From positions 1-33,384 of IMG/VR virus record IMGVR_UViG_3300046011_006106: 33,384 bases of DNA, one strand, 5' to 3'. This DNA comes from a virus. Shown here one piece after another: positions 1 to 7,799 of this stretch. Within the stretch, counting starts at the first letter, position 1. Every line of letters begins with the position of its first letter. The notes under the pieces were generated by a model. It was not told where the DNA came from. It did no database searches and saw only the letters and a list, made by a program, of their open reading frames with translations. A program made the position numbers and the translations under genes.

Positions 1-590
1 ATATCAACGTAAAGTTTTTTAGCTAACAAAAAATTGTCGAACCATTGTCCATCTGTATCTTGTGGAGTACCACTAGTAGTTGTTCTTCTTGTATTGTCGG
101 TATGAAGAATATCATTCCCAATAATAAGAACGATTTTATCGATATTGAAACCTGCGCTATGCTGAAGAATTTTACTTACTCCTTCTTTAACACGTTTTAC
201 GGCTATCGAATTATCGTAAGCATCTCCAGTTTCGTATTCTGAAGCTAATTTACCGATGTGTATGTCAGCTGGATCAATAACTAGACAGTGGCAATCTTTC
301 GACTTAACGCGCTTAATAACAGGATATTTTGGAGTATATTTCCCCATATCCTTAATTAAATGCGACTTTAAATCATCAAGCGACTTTTGACCTTTCTTTG
401 CGAAAATTGAGAATAACTTTGACTTGTACCAGTAATGCTTTACTTCTCTTGAGTCTATACCAGCATTTACACACTCAGCCTCTAATAAACCTTTTTGCTC
501 TCGATACTTAATAATTAACTGTTCTTCGTCTGGATCTAATCTATACCTTGGTTCACGATTTATTTCAGTAGAATTTTTAAGTTTTTTCAT
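1..590 (-). CDS. Phage metallophosphoesterase (C-terminus off window)
   Basis: The frame opens at the ATG ending at 590 and runs off the left edge, so 196 N-terminal codons are visible. After a basic N-terminal region (about residues 1-100) that could be a winged-helix part, the protein carries DIHIGK, then GNDILHTDN followed by TTTSGTPQD. D-x-H followed by GND-x-x-H/D is the metal-ligand pattern of calcineurin-like phosphoesterases, and the TSGTPQD extension is one I associate with phage members. A role in DNA metabolism is inferred from the family; the substrate is unknown. It is the most distal visible gene of the late block and has its own TGTAAC-N16-CGTT promoter at 620-645 and an A-rich leader. 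Confidence 0.75.
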   Translation of the reverse strand, partial: MKKLKNSTEINREPRYRLDPDEEQLIIKYREQKGLLEAECVNAGIDSREVKHYWYKSKLFSIFAKKGQKSLDDLKSHLIKDMGKYTPKYPVIKRVKSKDCHCLVIDPADIHIGKLASEYETGDAYDNSIAVKRVKEGVSKILQHSAGFNIDKIVLIIGNDILHTDNTRRTTTSGTPQDTDGQWFDNFLLAKKLYVD

Positions 591-619
591 CTTGTTTTAT
601 TATAGTTTATTTAGAGTTT

Positions 620-645
620 AACGGAAAGAAAATCAAAAAGTTACA
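620..645 (-). promoter_or_regulatory. ECF-type promoter element TGTAAC-N16-CGTT
   Basis: On the minus strand TGTAAC (645 to 640) is followed after exactly 16 nt by CGTTAAAC. This matches the element found before several plus-strand genes. It lies about 30 bp upstream of the phosphoesterase start, with the leader TATAATAAAACAA in between. The promoter role is inferred from the resemblance to ECF sigma promoters such as the TGAAAC-N16-CGTA of Bacillus SigW. Confidence 0.6.
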
Positions 646-651
646 CTAAAA

Positions 652-843
652 CTAATCTTCAGTGCAAAAATTTGTAAGGAATTTTCCGACAAGACCTACG
701 ATTCCAATAATCATTAGAGCCGTACTTTCTCCAGTAAACATTTGCTGAGTCTGAGCATACATTGAAACTGCCAATAGAGCATCACCTAGCTGCTTCATTT
801 TTTTTGGCGTGGGCTGCCAATAGCCATTTGTTTTGAATTTCAT
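652..843 (-). CDS. Small membrane protein of the lysis region
   Basis: 63 residues. The first 16 are polar and basic (TPKKMKQLGD). Residues about 18-56 form a hydrophobic stretch with one clear membrane segment (LMIIGIVGLVGKFLTNF). It directly follows the endolysin gene in the transcription direction, so an accessory holin or lysis-membrane role is plausible. It is not similar enough to a named holin family to assign one. Confidence 0.6.
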   Translation of the reverse strand: MKFKTNGYWQPTPKKMKQLGDALLAVSMYAQTQQMFTGESTALMIIGIVGLVGKFLTNFCTED

Positions 844-877
844 AGTATACCCTGATTTTATTTTTAATATCTAAGGT

Positions 878-1333
878 TTAAACCTTAATTTCTTCTACCA
901 CCTTCTTTAAATCAACAACCTGAATACATTTCTTCCCATGTTCTTTCAGATCGATGTGTAGCCATGTAGTTGCAAGAGATTTATCCTCAATACGTCTTAC
1001 TCCAAGAGCGTATAATTCACGAACATTCTTCTTTACAAATTCATACCACTCATTTCCAGAGTATCCAACAGCTTTTAAATCAATAGCCTTCCCTAGTTTA
1101 TGTTGAGATAATTTAGCTCCAGTAGTTGAATTTTTGTTTCTTAATCCACTTTCTTTAAACTGTCCTCCCATGTGCCAGCTGTTTATTGTAACTCCTTTAT
1201 CAATCTTGATCCGAACATACTCAGCAATATCAATCAACTTCCCATCGATTAATTTATCCGAGTTAATACCGTATTCCGCCCAAGTTTCAGGATCAATAAA
1301 TTCTCTTAAATCAAAATGTTCCGATACCTTCAT
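878..1333 (-). CDS. M15-family peptidase, probable endolysin
   Basis: 151 residues. The zinc-peptidase M15 pattern is complete: SQHKLGKAIDL supplies His78 and Asp85, and WLHIDL supplies His126 with Asp128 beside it. M15A/VanY-type phage enzymes of this length cut peptide cross-bridges of peptidoglycan (L-Ala-D-Glu or D-Ala-D-Ala bonds); the exact bond cannot be told from sequence. There is no signal peptide, so release through the neighbouring holin is expected. Its start overlaps the end of the holin gene by 4 bp (ATGA type), which points to translational coupling. Confidence 0.85.
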   Translation of the reverse strand: MKVSEHFDLREFIDPETWAEYGINSDKLIDGKLIDIAEYVRIKIDKGVTINSWHMGGQFKESGLRNKNSTTGAKLSQHKLGKAIDLKAVGYSGNEWYEFVKKNVRELYALGVRRIEDKSLATTWLHIDLKEHGKKCIQVVDLKKVVEEIKV

Positions 1334-1743
1334 TTTCTAAAATTTTGTATTTTATCAATCAACGCCTTCCAAATGTCAAGTCCAGTTATTGAACTAATGT
1401 TTTCGATGTTACTTTTAAACTCAATTAAAGCGATGTAACCACTTGTAATACTTGCAATAGGAATAGACGGGAAGAAAACTGTTTCCATCATCCTTGATAA
1501 GATTATAGCTGTAAAATAGAAAATAATCTTACTTACAGAACGAGCCATCTTCTTTGAATCAACCTTTTCACCTCTTTTTGCAGCTGCAAAAACACCCGTA
1601 AAAAGATCCGTAAAAACTAACACTCCTGTCGCTATAAGTATTGCTACTATTGGAGAGAAGAAGAATATAAGATACGCAATAAGTATTGCGAAATACTTCG
1701 TCTTTAGCGAGTCGTTAAAAAATGCGTGTATCTGAGCTATCAT
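1330..1743 (-). CDS. Phage holin (phage_holin_4-like)
   Basis: 137 residues. Two hydrophobic blocks are visible: residues about 15-45 (FAILIAYLIFFFSPIVAIL and the following LIATGVLVF) and about 70-100. The conserved-looking tail IEFKSNIENISSITG resembles the E-x-x-S-x-x-E-N...TG region of the toxin-secretion/lysis holin family (PF05105). It would sit in the inner membrane and let the adjacent M15 endolysin reach the wall. It overlaps both neighbours by 4 bp, forming a tight lysis cassette. Confidence 0.75.
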   Translation of the reverse strand: MIAQIHAFFNDSLKTKYFAILIAYLIFFFSPIVAILIATGVLVFTDLFTGVFAAAKRGEKVDSKKMARSVSKIIFYFTAIILSRMMETVFFPSIPIASITSGYIALIEFKSNIENISSITGLDIWKALIDKIQNFRK

Positions 1744-2081
1744 ATATTATTATCAATGCTTTTTGAACAATGGTTTTTATCTAAACTATCTAAAATCAAA
1801 ATAATTAATCTACCGAATCTTGTAAGGCAGTTTTCTTTTTGGCACTTCCCTAATCGACTTGAAATAGTTTCTTTCCCATTTCCAAATCCATCACCAAGTA
1901 AATCATTAAATAAATATCCTCCAAGAGTGTTTCCTAATCTGTCAATTGATATTGCAATCTTTTTAAACCACAATAATAACTCCCATTTAGTAATTGACCG
2001 TACTATTCCATACGCAACCAATAAAGGTGTTAAAACAACCTTCATTGCCCAAGCAACTACCAATAGAATAAAGTTTATCAT
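1740..2081 (-). CDS. Conserved phage protein with SSRxGK...NHCxKSI motif
   Basis: 113 residues. A hydrophobic N-terminus (residues 1-30) precedes a soluble part with NGKETISSRLGKCQ (after residue 65) and, near the C-terminus, LDKNHCSKSID. The SSRxGK plus HCxxS pair recurs in small phage proteins beside lysis genes, from memory of such families; their function is unknown to me. The start overlaps the upstream gene by ATGA and the end overlaps the holin by ATGA, so it belongs to the same translation unit as the lysis genes. Confidence 0.6.
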   Translation of the reverse strand: MINFILLVVAWAMKVVLTPLLVAYGIVRSITKWELLLWFKKIAISIDRLGNTLGGYLFNDLLGDGFGNGKETISSRLGKCQKENCLTRFGRLIILILDSLDKNHCSKSIDNNI

Positions 2082-2353
2082 ACCGTTATAGTAAATCCGT
2101 TATTACTTAATATATTATTTAACTCAGCTTTTTCTTCTGTTGTAAACTCAACTCCCATCCAAGTGAACGCTTGTAAAAAAGCATTCTGACTTGCATAGTT
2201 ATTCTCTCCATCAGTTAATACTTTCAATAGTGTACTGTACGCATTTGGATTAGCAAACATCATTGCCTTTTGAAATAATGGCGAATAAAATAAGTCTTGA
2301 CTTAATCCTTTCCAGTTTAATTCTTGACTTGGTTCGTGTTGTATTGTTGGCAT
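2078..2353 (-). CDS. Hypothetical protein upstream of the lysis genes
   Basis: 91 residues, not recognised. It has no membrane segment or signal peptide. It is a compact, mostly helical-looking sequence with aromatic residues clustered at positions about 14-30 (WKGLSQDLFYSPLFQKAMMF). It sits two bases after the fibre-like gene and is coupled by ATGA to the next gene. The position between fibre and lysis genes suggests a tail accessory protein or fibre chaperone, but nothing in the sequence proves it. Confidence 0.5.
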   Translation of the reverse strand: MPTIQHEPSQELNWKGLSQDLFYSPLFQKAMMFANPNAYSTLLKVLTDGENNYASQNAFLQAFTWMGVEFTTEEKAELNNILSNNGFTITV

Positions 2354-2355
2354 GA

Positions 2356-3264
2356 TTAGTTTGTGTTAAATATTCTTGCATTGTGATACACGCTTGTTGG
2401 TGCAGTTGTAAATGCTCCAGTAACTATCTTTACACTCCAAAAATCAGTAGTGTTTGGAATTGATATAGATGGTGTAAATGTAAATGCGGTTGTAGTGTTA
2501 CTTCCTTGATCATAGGTAATTGTACCTAAATTAGTTTCAGTTCCAGCGGTTATGTTTCGCAAGTACACATCGCAAGAATGATTTGAACCAACTGTTCCAG
2601 TAAGAGTTATTTGAATTATAACCTTGTTTATTGTTCCAGTATTTCCAAAAGTAAAAACCCTTCCAACTGTACTTGTTGAAGTCGCTAATGTTGGGTTTAT
2701 TCCAAAGTAATAAGTTTGCGATGCAGATAAATTCGCTATTGCACCTGAACATTGCATTTGATTTGTTTTTAAAGCCAACGCATCATATACAGCATCAGAA
2801 CTTGGAGCATGAGTTGTATCACCATTAGTTATTGTTTGAACTATTGGATTTACTGGTTCAGCTGTAATAACATTATCGTTATCTAAGTTTTGATATTGGT
2901 CTCCAGGAATAGTTACAATATACAATAACGCTACTGGAGTAGCAGAAGGAGTCCCAGAGAGAGTATAATTACCACTTGTATCAAAACTACTAACAGTAAC
3001 ATACGCCCCACCTGCTGTAACTGGTGAGAATCCACTTGGCTTCCCGTTAACGATTGTTTCAACAAGCGCATCAACACCTGACATAAAACTATCAAGGATA
3101 ATCGTTGAACCCGTTGGCTTAGTGATTGCGCCTGAATCTGAAGAGATTGACGACCAATATGTAATCTTGTACTCATTGTCTTCGAGGTATTCTAAACGAG
3201 CAAGCTCGGAAGGAGTCATTCCACCACTTCCACCTGATTGACCTAATCCTGTTCCTGCTGGCAT
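2356..3264 (-). CDS. Tail fibre or baseplate-type virion protein
   Basis: 302 residues. It is low in Cys and rich in Thr, Ser, Gly and Asn, as usual for beta-rich fibres. It starts with MPAGTGLGQSGG, nearly the same short N-terminus as the other fibre-like protein encoded at 3432-4082. A mid-protein segment NGDTTHAPSSDAVYDAL (about residues 146-163) resembles a repeat found in phage fibre and baseplate proteins. The C-terminal third (about residues 175-302) looks like a beta-sandwich receptor-binding domain. A receptor-binding role is inferred from composition and position. Confidence 0.6.
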   Translation of the reverse strand: MPAGTGLGQSGGSGGMTPSELARLEYLEDNEYKITYWSSISSDSGAITKPTGSTIILDSFMSGVDALVETIVNGKPSGFSPVTAGGAYVTVSSFDTSGNYTLSGTPSATPVALLYIVTIPGDQYQNLDNDNVITAEPVNPIVQTITNGDTTHAPSSDAVYDALALKTNQMQCSGAIANLSASQTYYFGINPTLATSTSTVGRVFTFGNTGTINKVIIQITLTGTVGSNHSCDVYLRNITAGTETNLGTITYDQGSNTTTAFTFTPSISIPNTTDFWSVKIVTGAFTTAPTSVYHNARIFNTN

Positions 3265-3273
3265 ATTGTTAAA

Positions 3274-3429
3274 TTAATTTTTGTCTTCAACTACAACAGT
3301 AGGTAAAGCTTTTGATTTTACTAAATCAAATGATTTTTCAAGAATAATATGATCGTGCTTTGTGCCAACATATTTATCCAATGCAATTGCTATATTTTCT
3401 AACGCTTTTTCTACTGTTAATTCTTCCAT
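3274..3429 (-). CDS. Small conserved protein between fibre genes
   Basis: 51 residues, beginning MEELTVEKALENIAIALDKY and ending VVVEDKN. It starts two bases before the stop of the upstream fibre gene region and ends ten bases before the downstream fibre gene. The N-terminal half is an amphipathic helix that could trimerise. The tight packing between two fibre genes supports it as real. Function unknown; a fibre-assembly helper is a guess. Confidence 0.55.
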   Translation of the reverse strand: MEELTVEKALENIAIALDKYVGTKHDHIILEKSFDLVKSKALPTVVVEDKN

Positions 3430-3431
3430 AA

Positions 3432-4082
3432 TTATACTAATACTACTGTTCCTATTTTAACTGTCCCTGCTGCGTACTTAACTTTTACTGTTAATGTATT
3501 ACCAGCCTCATTAATATAAAAACACAATTTTGAATTTGACATAGACCCATCTGCTATTGCTGCATTATTTGCTTGAAAAATAGCATATCCATCATTATTT
3601 ATCTTAATTCCATAATTACCGCTAGTATCATTTCTTCCACTTAATAGTAATCCATTCCCTCCATTATTAACATATATATTTGACGTAGATGATGAATCTA
3701 ATCTCAAATCTTTATTCATAGACCATGCCGACCCTGCGGTATTCAACTCAGACAATCCTCCAGTAGCTCCAAGAACAACAGATATACTATTAAATCCAGC
3801 AGATGTAGTACTTAATAATAATACCTTTCCAGAACCGCTATTATTTAAAAATATACTAGAATTAACACCATTCCCTAAAGACATTTCTCCGCTTACAGAA
3901 AAGAATTTCTCTGGCAAAGCAGTTCCAACGCCTACTCTAGTTCCATTATCAAATATTTGACTATTACCAATCGTAACTCCATCAGGAGTCCATTTAGATA
4001 AATAGTTTACTGTACCACTACCTCCAACAAATCCTCCTATCATAGAGGATAAAGATTGATTAAATCCAGTTCCTGCTCCCAT
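3432..4082 (-). CDS. Tail fibre-like protein
   Basis: 216 residues. The N-terminal MGAGTGFNQS resembles the start of the other fibre-like protein. Next comes GSGTVNYLSKWTPDGVTIGN followed by SQIFDNGTRVGVGT and ALPEKFFSVSG. This 'xYLxKWT...IGNSxIxDNGTxVGxGTxxPxxxxxV' pattern is typical of trimeric phage fibres in Bacteroidetes phages. The rest is beta-rich, with Asn/Gly/Ser turns. The last 30 residues (INEAGNTLTVKVKYAAGTVK) resemble a small C-terminal domain common in virion proteins. It probably forms part of the host-recognition apparatus. Confidence 0.65.
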   Translation of the reverse strand: MGAGTGFNQSLSSMIGGFVGGSGTVNYLSKWTPDGVTIGNSQIFDNGTRVGVGTALPEKFFSVSGEMSLGNGVNSSIFLNNSGSGKVLLLSTTSAGFNSISVVLGATGGLSELNTAGSAWSMNKDLRLDSSSTSNIYVNNGGNGLLLSGRNDTSGNYGIKINNDGYAIFQANNAAIADGSMSNSKLCFYINEAGNTLTVKVKYAAGTVKIGTVVLV

Positions 4083-4083
4083 A

Positions 4084-4566
4084 TTATTTCATAAATTGAG
4101 CCATAGCTGTAGTTCCTGTTGCATCCAAGATAATCGGATCAACAAAATCTTTACTACGGTTAGTGTCTCGTGAATCTTTAGAGAAAGTCATACTTGCTCC
4201 TTTAGGGAATAGTTCACCATCAACATACGCATCAGTAGCTGCTCCAGATAACACTTGAACGCTGATTGAAACTACATTGCAATTAGTTTTCTTAATTATT
4301 TCAAACGCGCCTAATACCAAATCAGTAGAAAATGCTTCAGTTAAATAAGCTACAGTGTCAGAAACTACCGAGTCAACTTGACGAATCTCGTCATTAGCTA
4401 AATCAACTAACCAAGAACCAGCCTGAAGCTCAGTTCTAAAAGCAGTTGCAACTCCATCAATACGAATACCGTTTGTTGAAGCTGTACCAGTTGCCGTCTC
4501 ATTTAGAGGTAGCGTAACCTTATCGTTACTAATGTATTTATAATTAGAATTTTTGTTGTTAGCCAT
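4084..4566 (-). CDS. Virion structural protein, probably head or neck
   Basis: 160 residues. The segment GVATAFRTELQAGSWLVDL with the following NDEIRQVDSVVSDT recurs in small virion proteins: a beta-barrel with an Asp-rich connector. It directly follows the portal gene and has its own strong-looking promoter module (TATATTTG at 4584-4591), which suggests high expression, as for a decoration, tail-tube or joining protein. Which of these cannot be decided from sequence. Confidence 0.6.
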   Translation of the reverse strand: MANNKNSNYKYISNDKVTLPLNETATGTASTNGIRIDGVATAFRTELQAGSWLVDLANDEIRQVDSVVSDTVAYLTEAFSTDLVLGAFEIIKKTNCNVVSISVQVLSGAATDAYVDGELFPKGASMTFSKDSRDTNRSKDFVDPIILDATGTTAMAQFMK

Positions 4567-4583
4567 TTTCTTTAAATTTTATA

Positions 4584-4591
4584 CAAATATA
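4584..4591 (-). promoter_or_regulatory. Bacteroidetes -7 box TATATTTG of a late gene
   Basis: On the minus strand TATATTTG matches the TAnnTTTG consensus, 18 bp upstream of the ATG at 4566 and just after the portal stop codon. No exact -33 TTG box is seen at the usual distance. The surrounding 35 bp closely resemble the region before the virion gene starting at 30919. Confidence 0.6.
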
Positions 4592-4597
4592 GTGATT

Positions 4598-7057
4598 TTA
4601 CAGCAATCCTTTCTTCTCAGGAGCATTTTGTTTCATCGTTTCATTAAGAACTTTTCCGTCCTCTTTTATGTAGGCTACATCCTTAATCCCAACATTCTTT
4701 TCTTTGATTTGGTCAAGTGCTTGAACTCCTTCTTGAGCTAAGTACTGAGATTTTAACTGGTATTCTAAAGTTAATGTTTGACGCTTTTGTTCCTCAATAG
4801 CCGTAGCAGCTTCTAGGTTAGCTTGTGCTGCTTCTTTAGCAGCTTGTGACTGAACCTGAGCATTTTGCTCTTGTAAAGCAGCCGATTCTTGCATCTTATT
4901 CTTGCGATTCTTCTCCTCTAAATGAGTTAAAAGCGTAGCAGCTAACTTAACATCTTGTTTCAACACTTGGCGAACGCGGAAAATATCGCTAGTTGTTAAA
5001 GTTCCTCCTTGTTGACCGATAGCTAATTGGTTCTCGATAAACATTTTCTCTTCGTCATCTGGCAACAACTCAATTTTAATAGCAAATTGATTAAACGCCA
5101 ATGATCGACCAAGCTTAATTACCTCAGCTCCTTGTTCTCCAATAGCATTAGAGAAAGCTTCAAAATTATACTCAATAGAGTCTTGTATCATTAAGGCTAA
5201 TTGTTTAGCCGTCTTTTCGATCAATCGGATGTGGTAAAAATAGATTGGTCTCAACGCGTTATTAGATGCTTGGACCGCCATCTTCTGAGTTCCTACCAAG
5301 GCTTCAGAGTTTGGTGAACTAGCGTCAACAGCTGTATTGTAACCTATTACTTGGTTCATTAACTCAATGTAATGGTTGTGGGTAGCCAATAAAGCATTGA
5401 AAGAGGTTCCAATACCATTATCTAATGGAGTGATTACCGCATTATTAATAACATTTCCTTCTTCGTCAATAGAAGAATAAACGTAATTACCTGTTTGTTC
5501 GTAAATCTTGGTAATGTCGGTAGGCTTCATTTTGCCATCTCCCATACCTTTAATTACGTTATACATACCTCGGATGTCGATAGCGACTCCAGGCGGTTTC
5601 AATTTAATTAAATGTTGTTGAAACTTTAAGTGGGCTAAGTTTAGTTGGTCCTCCAATGGGATCATTCGCTCAACAATCGACTTATTTTCCATGTCGTAAA
5701 TGTCTGGCGCGATAATTGCTATTGGTAACTCTACCTTTGGATTGTAACTTCCGCTAACTTTTTCTCTCGGCACGTTCTTAGATTGACCGTAATCCCAAAG
5801 ATATTCGGTGTCGGGTATCCACTTACCTTCAAATCGGTATTGGATAGACTTTCTAATAACTTCAGACTTCTCAGCCTTTTTCTTAGTTTTAACCTCAATA
5901 AAATAAGCCTTAGCTGATTCTTTTGTAGGATAAGTATCTTTCGAAACGCGTAAATCTTCTCCCTTAACTATCCATTCATTACCAATATCAGTTACAACAA
6001 ATGAGTTTGGATCGATTTCAATCTTATAATCAGGAGCCTTCTCTTCGAAGAAAAACCCTCCTTTTGACTTAGATTTCTTCAATCGAACCTCTTCACAAGG
6101 CGATAAGAAGAAAAACTCCATCACTGGAATGTTGAAATTGTAATACGGCATTGTACCGCCAGCATTATTTTGATAGTATCCTTCATAGGAAACTCCGTAG
6201 GTCCATGCTGGATTTCCGTTTCTTCCTTCTTGAGACTTAGCGATGTCGAATAACTCTTGGTTTGTAAAGCCAGTATTCATTTCAGCAATCTCACCAATAG
6301 TGTATTTTTTAACTATTGCTTGGTAAGGTATATTTCTGAAGTCATCGTACTTAGAATAAGGAGTAATTATGTCAATCGGATCAGCATAATCTACTCTCAA
6401 GTTGAAATTCTCGTCATAATAACGATAAATTGCAGCTCTCTTAATAGTCAATAAATCTTTTAGAATAGCGCGTCTAGTGTCATCGAATAGGTTATTCATA
6501 AACACAAATTGCAATGCTTGCTCCATTGCCATACTCGCGTCATTCTTATAATTAAGTTTCAAATGAAGTTCAGCCTCCTCGTTTGTTTGAGGCAATTGCT
6601 CACCCTTTGGAACTAATGGCACTCCTGTAAACTGCTCAATTTCAGCAGATATTGGAGCCAAAAACATCTTAGCGTATAATTTTCGTCTGTGTTCGTCAAA
6701 TTTAACCTTTGACTCAGTGTCTAATGGATTGCATTGAATCTTGTAGTTCTGATTCATCATCTTACCAACAATATTGTCGATAATTGTTGCAATCCTGTTG
6801 ATCGGATTAAAGTCAAGATTTAGATACGAGGTATCTCCGTTTAAGTCTAATAAGTCCTTATACTTTTGGATTGAAGGCATCCCTTCAGCGTATTTTCGGC
6901 TAACAATGTCACGCGCTCTCTTTTGATCGTATAAATTTATTGCTTGCTTATAGTTACCCCAAATTGATTGTGCGTATTGTAATCCGTAAGCCTTCTTTGA
7001 CTTATCTTCCTTGCTTTGAAATGGAGATGGAAATGCTGTATAGTTATTACCAGTCAT
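4598..7057 (-). CDS. Portal protein
   Basis: 819 residues from the ATG at 7057. A longer frame begins at 7105, but a TATCTTTG promoter box at 7078-7085 lies inside that extension, so a start downstream of it is preferred. The N-terminus (SIWGNYKQAINLYDQKRAR, then RKYAEGMPSIQKYKDLL and SYLNLDFNPINRI) matches the large portal proteins of Bacteroidetes podophages and crAss-like phages. The last 120 residues are a Gln/Ala/Glu-rich coiled coil (barrel-like tail). The portal forms the dodecameric ring through which the terminase packages DNA. The terminase is not next to it here but 20 kb away. Confidence 0.8.
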   Translation of the reverse strand: MTGNNYTAFPSPFQSKEDKSKKAYGLQYAQSIWGNYKQAINLYDQKRARDIVSRKYAEGMPSIQKYKDLLDLNGDTSYLNLDFNPINRIATIIDNIVGKMMNQNYKIQCNPLDTESKVKFDEHRRKLYAKMFLAPISAEIEQFTGVPLVPKGEQLPQTNEEAELHLKLNYKNDASMAMEQALQFVFMNNLFDDTRRAILKDLLTIKRAAIYRYYDENFNLRVDYADPIDIITPYSKYDDFRNIPYQAIVKKYTIGEIAEMNTGFTNQELFDIAKSQEGRNGNPAWTYGVSYEGYYQNNAGGTMPYYNFNIPVMEFFFLSPCEEVRLKKSKSKGGFFFEEKAPDYKIEIDPNSFVVTDIGNEWIVKGEDLRVSKDTYPTKESAKAYFIEVKTKKKAEKSEVIRKSIQYRFEGKWIPDTEYLWDYGQSKNVPREKVSGSYNPKVELPIAIIAPDIYDMENKSIVERMIPLEDQLNLAHLKFQQHLIKLKPPGVAIDIRGMYNVIKGMGDGKMKPTDITKIYEQTGNYVYSSIDEEGNVINNAVITPLDNGIGTSFNALLATHNHYIELMNQVIGYNTAVDASSPNSEALVGTQKMAVQASNNALRPIYFYHIRLIEKTAKQLALMIQDSIEYNFEAFSNAIGEQGAEVIKLGRSLAFNQFAIKIELLPDDEEKMFIENQLAIGQQGGTLTTSDIFRVRQVLKQDVKLAATLLTHLEEKNRKNKMQESAALQEQNAQVQSQAAKEAAQANLEAATAIEEQKRQTLTLEYQLKSQYLAQEGVQALDQIKEKNVGIKDVAYIKEDGKVLNETMKQNAPEKKGLL

Positions 7058-7077
7058 TATTGTATCTAATTTAGCAA

Positions 7078-7085
7078 CAAAGATA
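7078..7085 (-). promoter_or_regulatory. -7 box TATCTTTG of the portal promoter
   Basis: The minus-strand TATCTTTG matches TAnnTTTG and is 21 bp before the ATG at 7057. It lies inside the upstream extension of the portal frame, so it decides the start. Its -33 region is covered by the palindrome at 7094-7112. Confidence 0.55.
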
Positions 7086-7093
7086 ATAAATTT

Positions 7094-7112
7094 ATTTAGA
7101 ATCATTCTAAAT
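7094..7112. promoter_or_regulatory. Perfect 19-bp palindrome, probable operator
   Basis: ATTTAGAAT-C-ATTCTAAAT is a perfect 9+1+9 inverted repeat. It occupies the -17 to -35 zone of the minus-strand portal promoter and lies about 10 bp before the -33 box of the plus-strand early promoter. The length and position fit a dimeric repressor site that separates early from late transcription. The binding protein is unknown; the HTH protein encoded at 16915-17241 is a candidate. Confidence 0.5.
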
Positions 7113-7122
7113 TAAGGTTCTT

Positions 7123-7155
7123 TTTGGTATATTATGGTGATTTTAAATATTTTTG
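7123..7155 (+). promoter_or_regulatory. Early promoter TTTG-N21-TATTTTTG
   Basis: TTTG at 7123-7126 and TATTTTTG at 7148-7155 match both boxes of the Bacteroidetes vegetative promoter, with a 21-nt spacer inside the accepted 17-23 range. It faces the replication block. A second, ECF-like element follows at 7164-7189, so the block may have two promoters. Confidence 0.6.
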
Positions 7156-7163
7156 CCTATTAT

Positions 7164-7189
7164 TGAAACCTTATTAGATTTTTGCCGTT
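7164..7189 (+). promoter_or_regulatory. ECF-type promoter element TGAAAC-N16-CGTT
   Basis: TGAAAC, 16 nt, then CGTTAAAC. This copy has TGAAAC instead of TGTAAC, which is exactly the SigW-type -35 box. A start site about 8 nt downstream of CGTT would leave a leader of only a few bases before the ATG at 7202. Confidence 0.55.
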
Positions 7190-7201
7190 AAACTGTGAAG
7201 A

Positions 7202-7369
7202 ATGGTTAAGCAAGGAATTATAAGAGAGATTGCAGTTGAGTGCGTTGTGAATGGTCAATATGCTATCATAACGGTGTACCACTACGGAACTGAGGCTGAG
7301 TTTATCATGTTTAAAGAGGAATTAGAATTAGTTAAATTAGATAAAACGAACATTAAAAACCTAAATTAA
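7202..7369 (+). CDS. Small hypothetical early protein
   Basis: 55 residues beginning MVKQGIIREIAVECVVNGQY and ending NIKNLN. It alternates hydrophobic and charged residues and looks like a small beta fold (ITVYHYGTEAEFIMF). It is the first gene of the plus-strand replication block, and its stop is one base before the next ATG. Function unknown. Confidence 0.55.
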   Translation: MVKQGIIREIAVECVVNGQYAIITVYHYGTEAEFIMFKEELELVKLDKTNIKNLN

Positions 7370-7370
7370 G

Positions 7371-7787
7371 ATGAATATTAATTATTTTGCAGTCCCAGGA
7401 CTGCCGACTGAGCGTTACACGCCAGAGATGTTAAAAATCGACATCGCTAATTATTACAACATTCCTCCATCGCAAATGCACAGCAAGTGCCGTAAAAAGG
7501 AATTTGTTGAGGCTAGGCAAGTAGCTTTCTATTGGCTAAATATCCACTTTGGATTATCATTAGCTGAAGCAGGAGCTTTTCTTGGAGGACGCGATCATTC
7601 TACTGGAACTCACTCAATTAGAATTATTGATGAACAATACATTATTGATAGAGAGTTAAGGAAAAGGTTTGACGATTTAAGGTCTATTGTAAAGCCAAAG
7701 ATTAGAAGGTTGAAACCTTACAATGGAAGAGTTGAAGCATTGTTAAAAAACTTAGAATACTCAGAAGATCATATAAAACTGAATTAA
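7371..7787 (+). CDS. DnaA domain IV-like DNA-binding protein
   Basis: 138 residues. Residues 36-82 carry the DNA-binding signature of DnaA domain IV: SKCRKKEFVEARQVAFYWL, then LSLAEAGAFLGGRDHSTGTH. GGRDHST is the helix-turn-helix that reads the DnaA box. The ATPase domain is missing, so this is a stand-alone domain IV with a basic C-terminal extension. Its place at the head of the replication genes suggests an origin-binding or host-DnaA-competing role. The A+T-rich repeat region at 16091-16914 is a possible target. The domain assignment is firm; the role is inferred. Confidence 0.85.
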   Translation: MNINYFAVPGLPTERYTPEMLKIDIANYYNIPPSQMHSKCRKKEFVEARQVAFYWLNIHFGLSLAEAGAFLGGRDHSTGTHSIRIIDEQYIIDRELRKRFDDLRSIVKPKIRRLKPYNGRVEALLKNLEYSEDHIKLN

Positions 7788-7799
7788 AAACCACACACC

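Noticed and set aside
7058-7105. 16-residue N-terminal extension of the portal protein
   Set aside because: A TATCTTTG promoter box and half of the region's control sequence lie in it; the ATG at 7057 gives a portal-like start.
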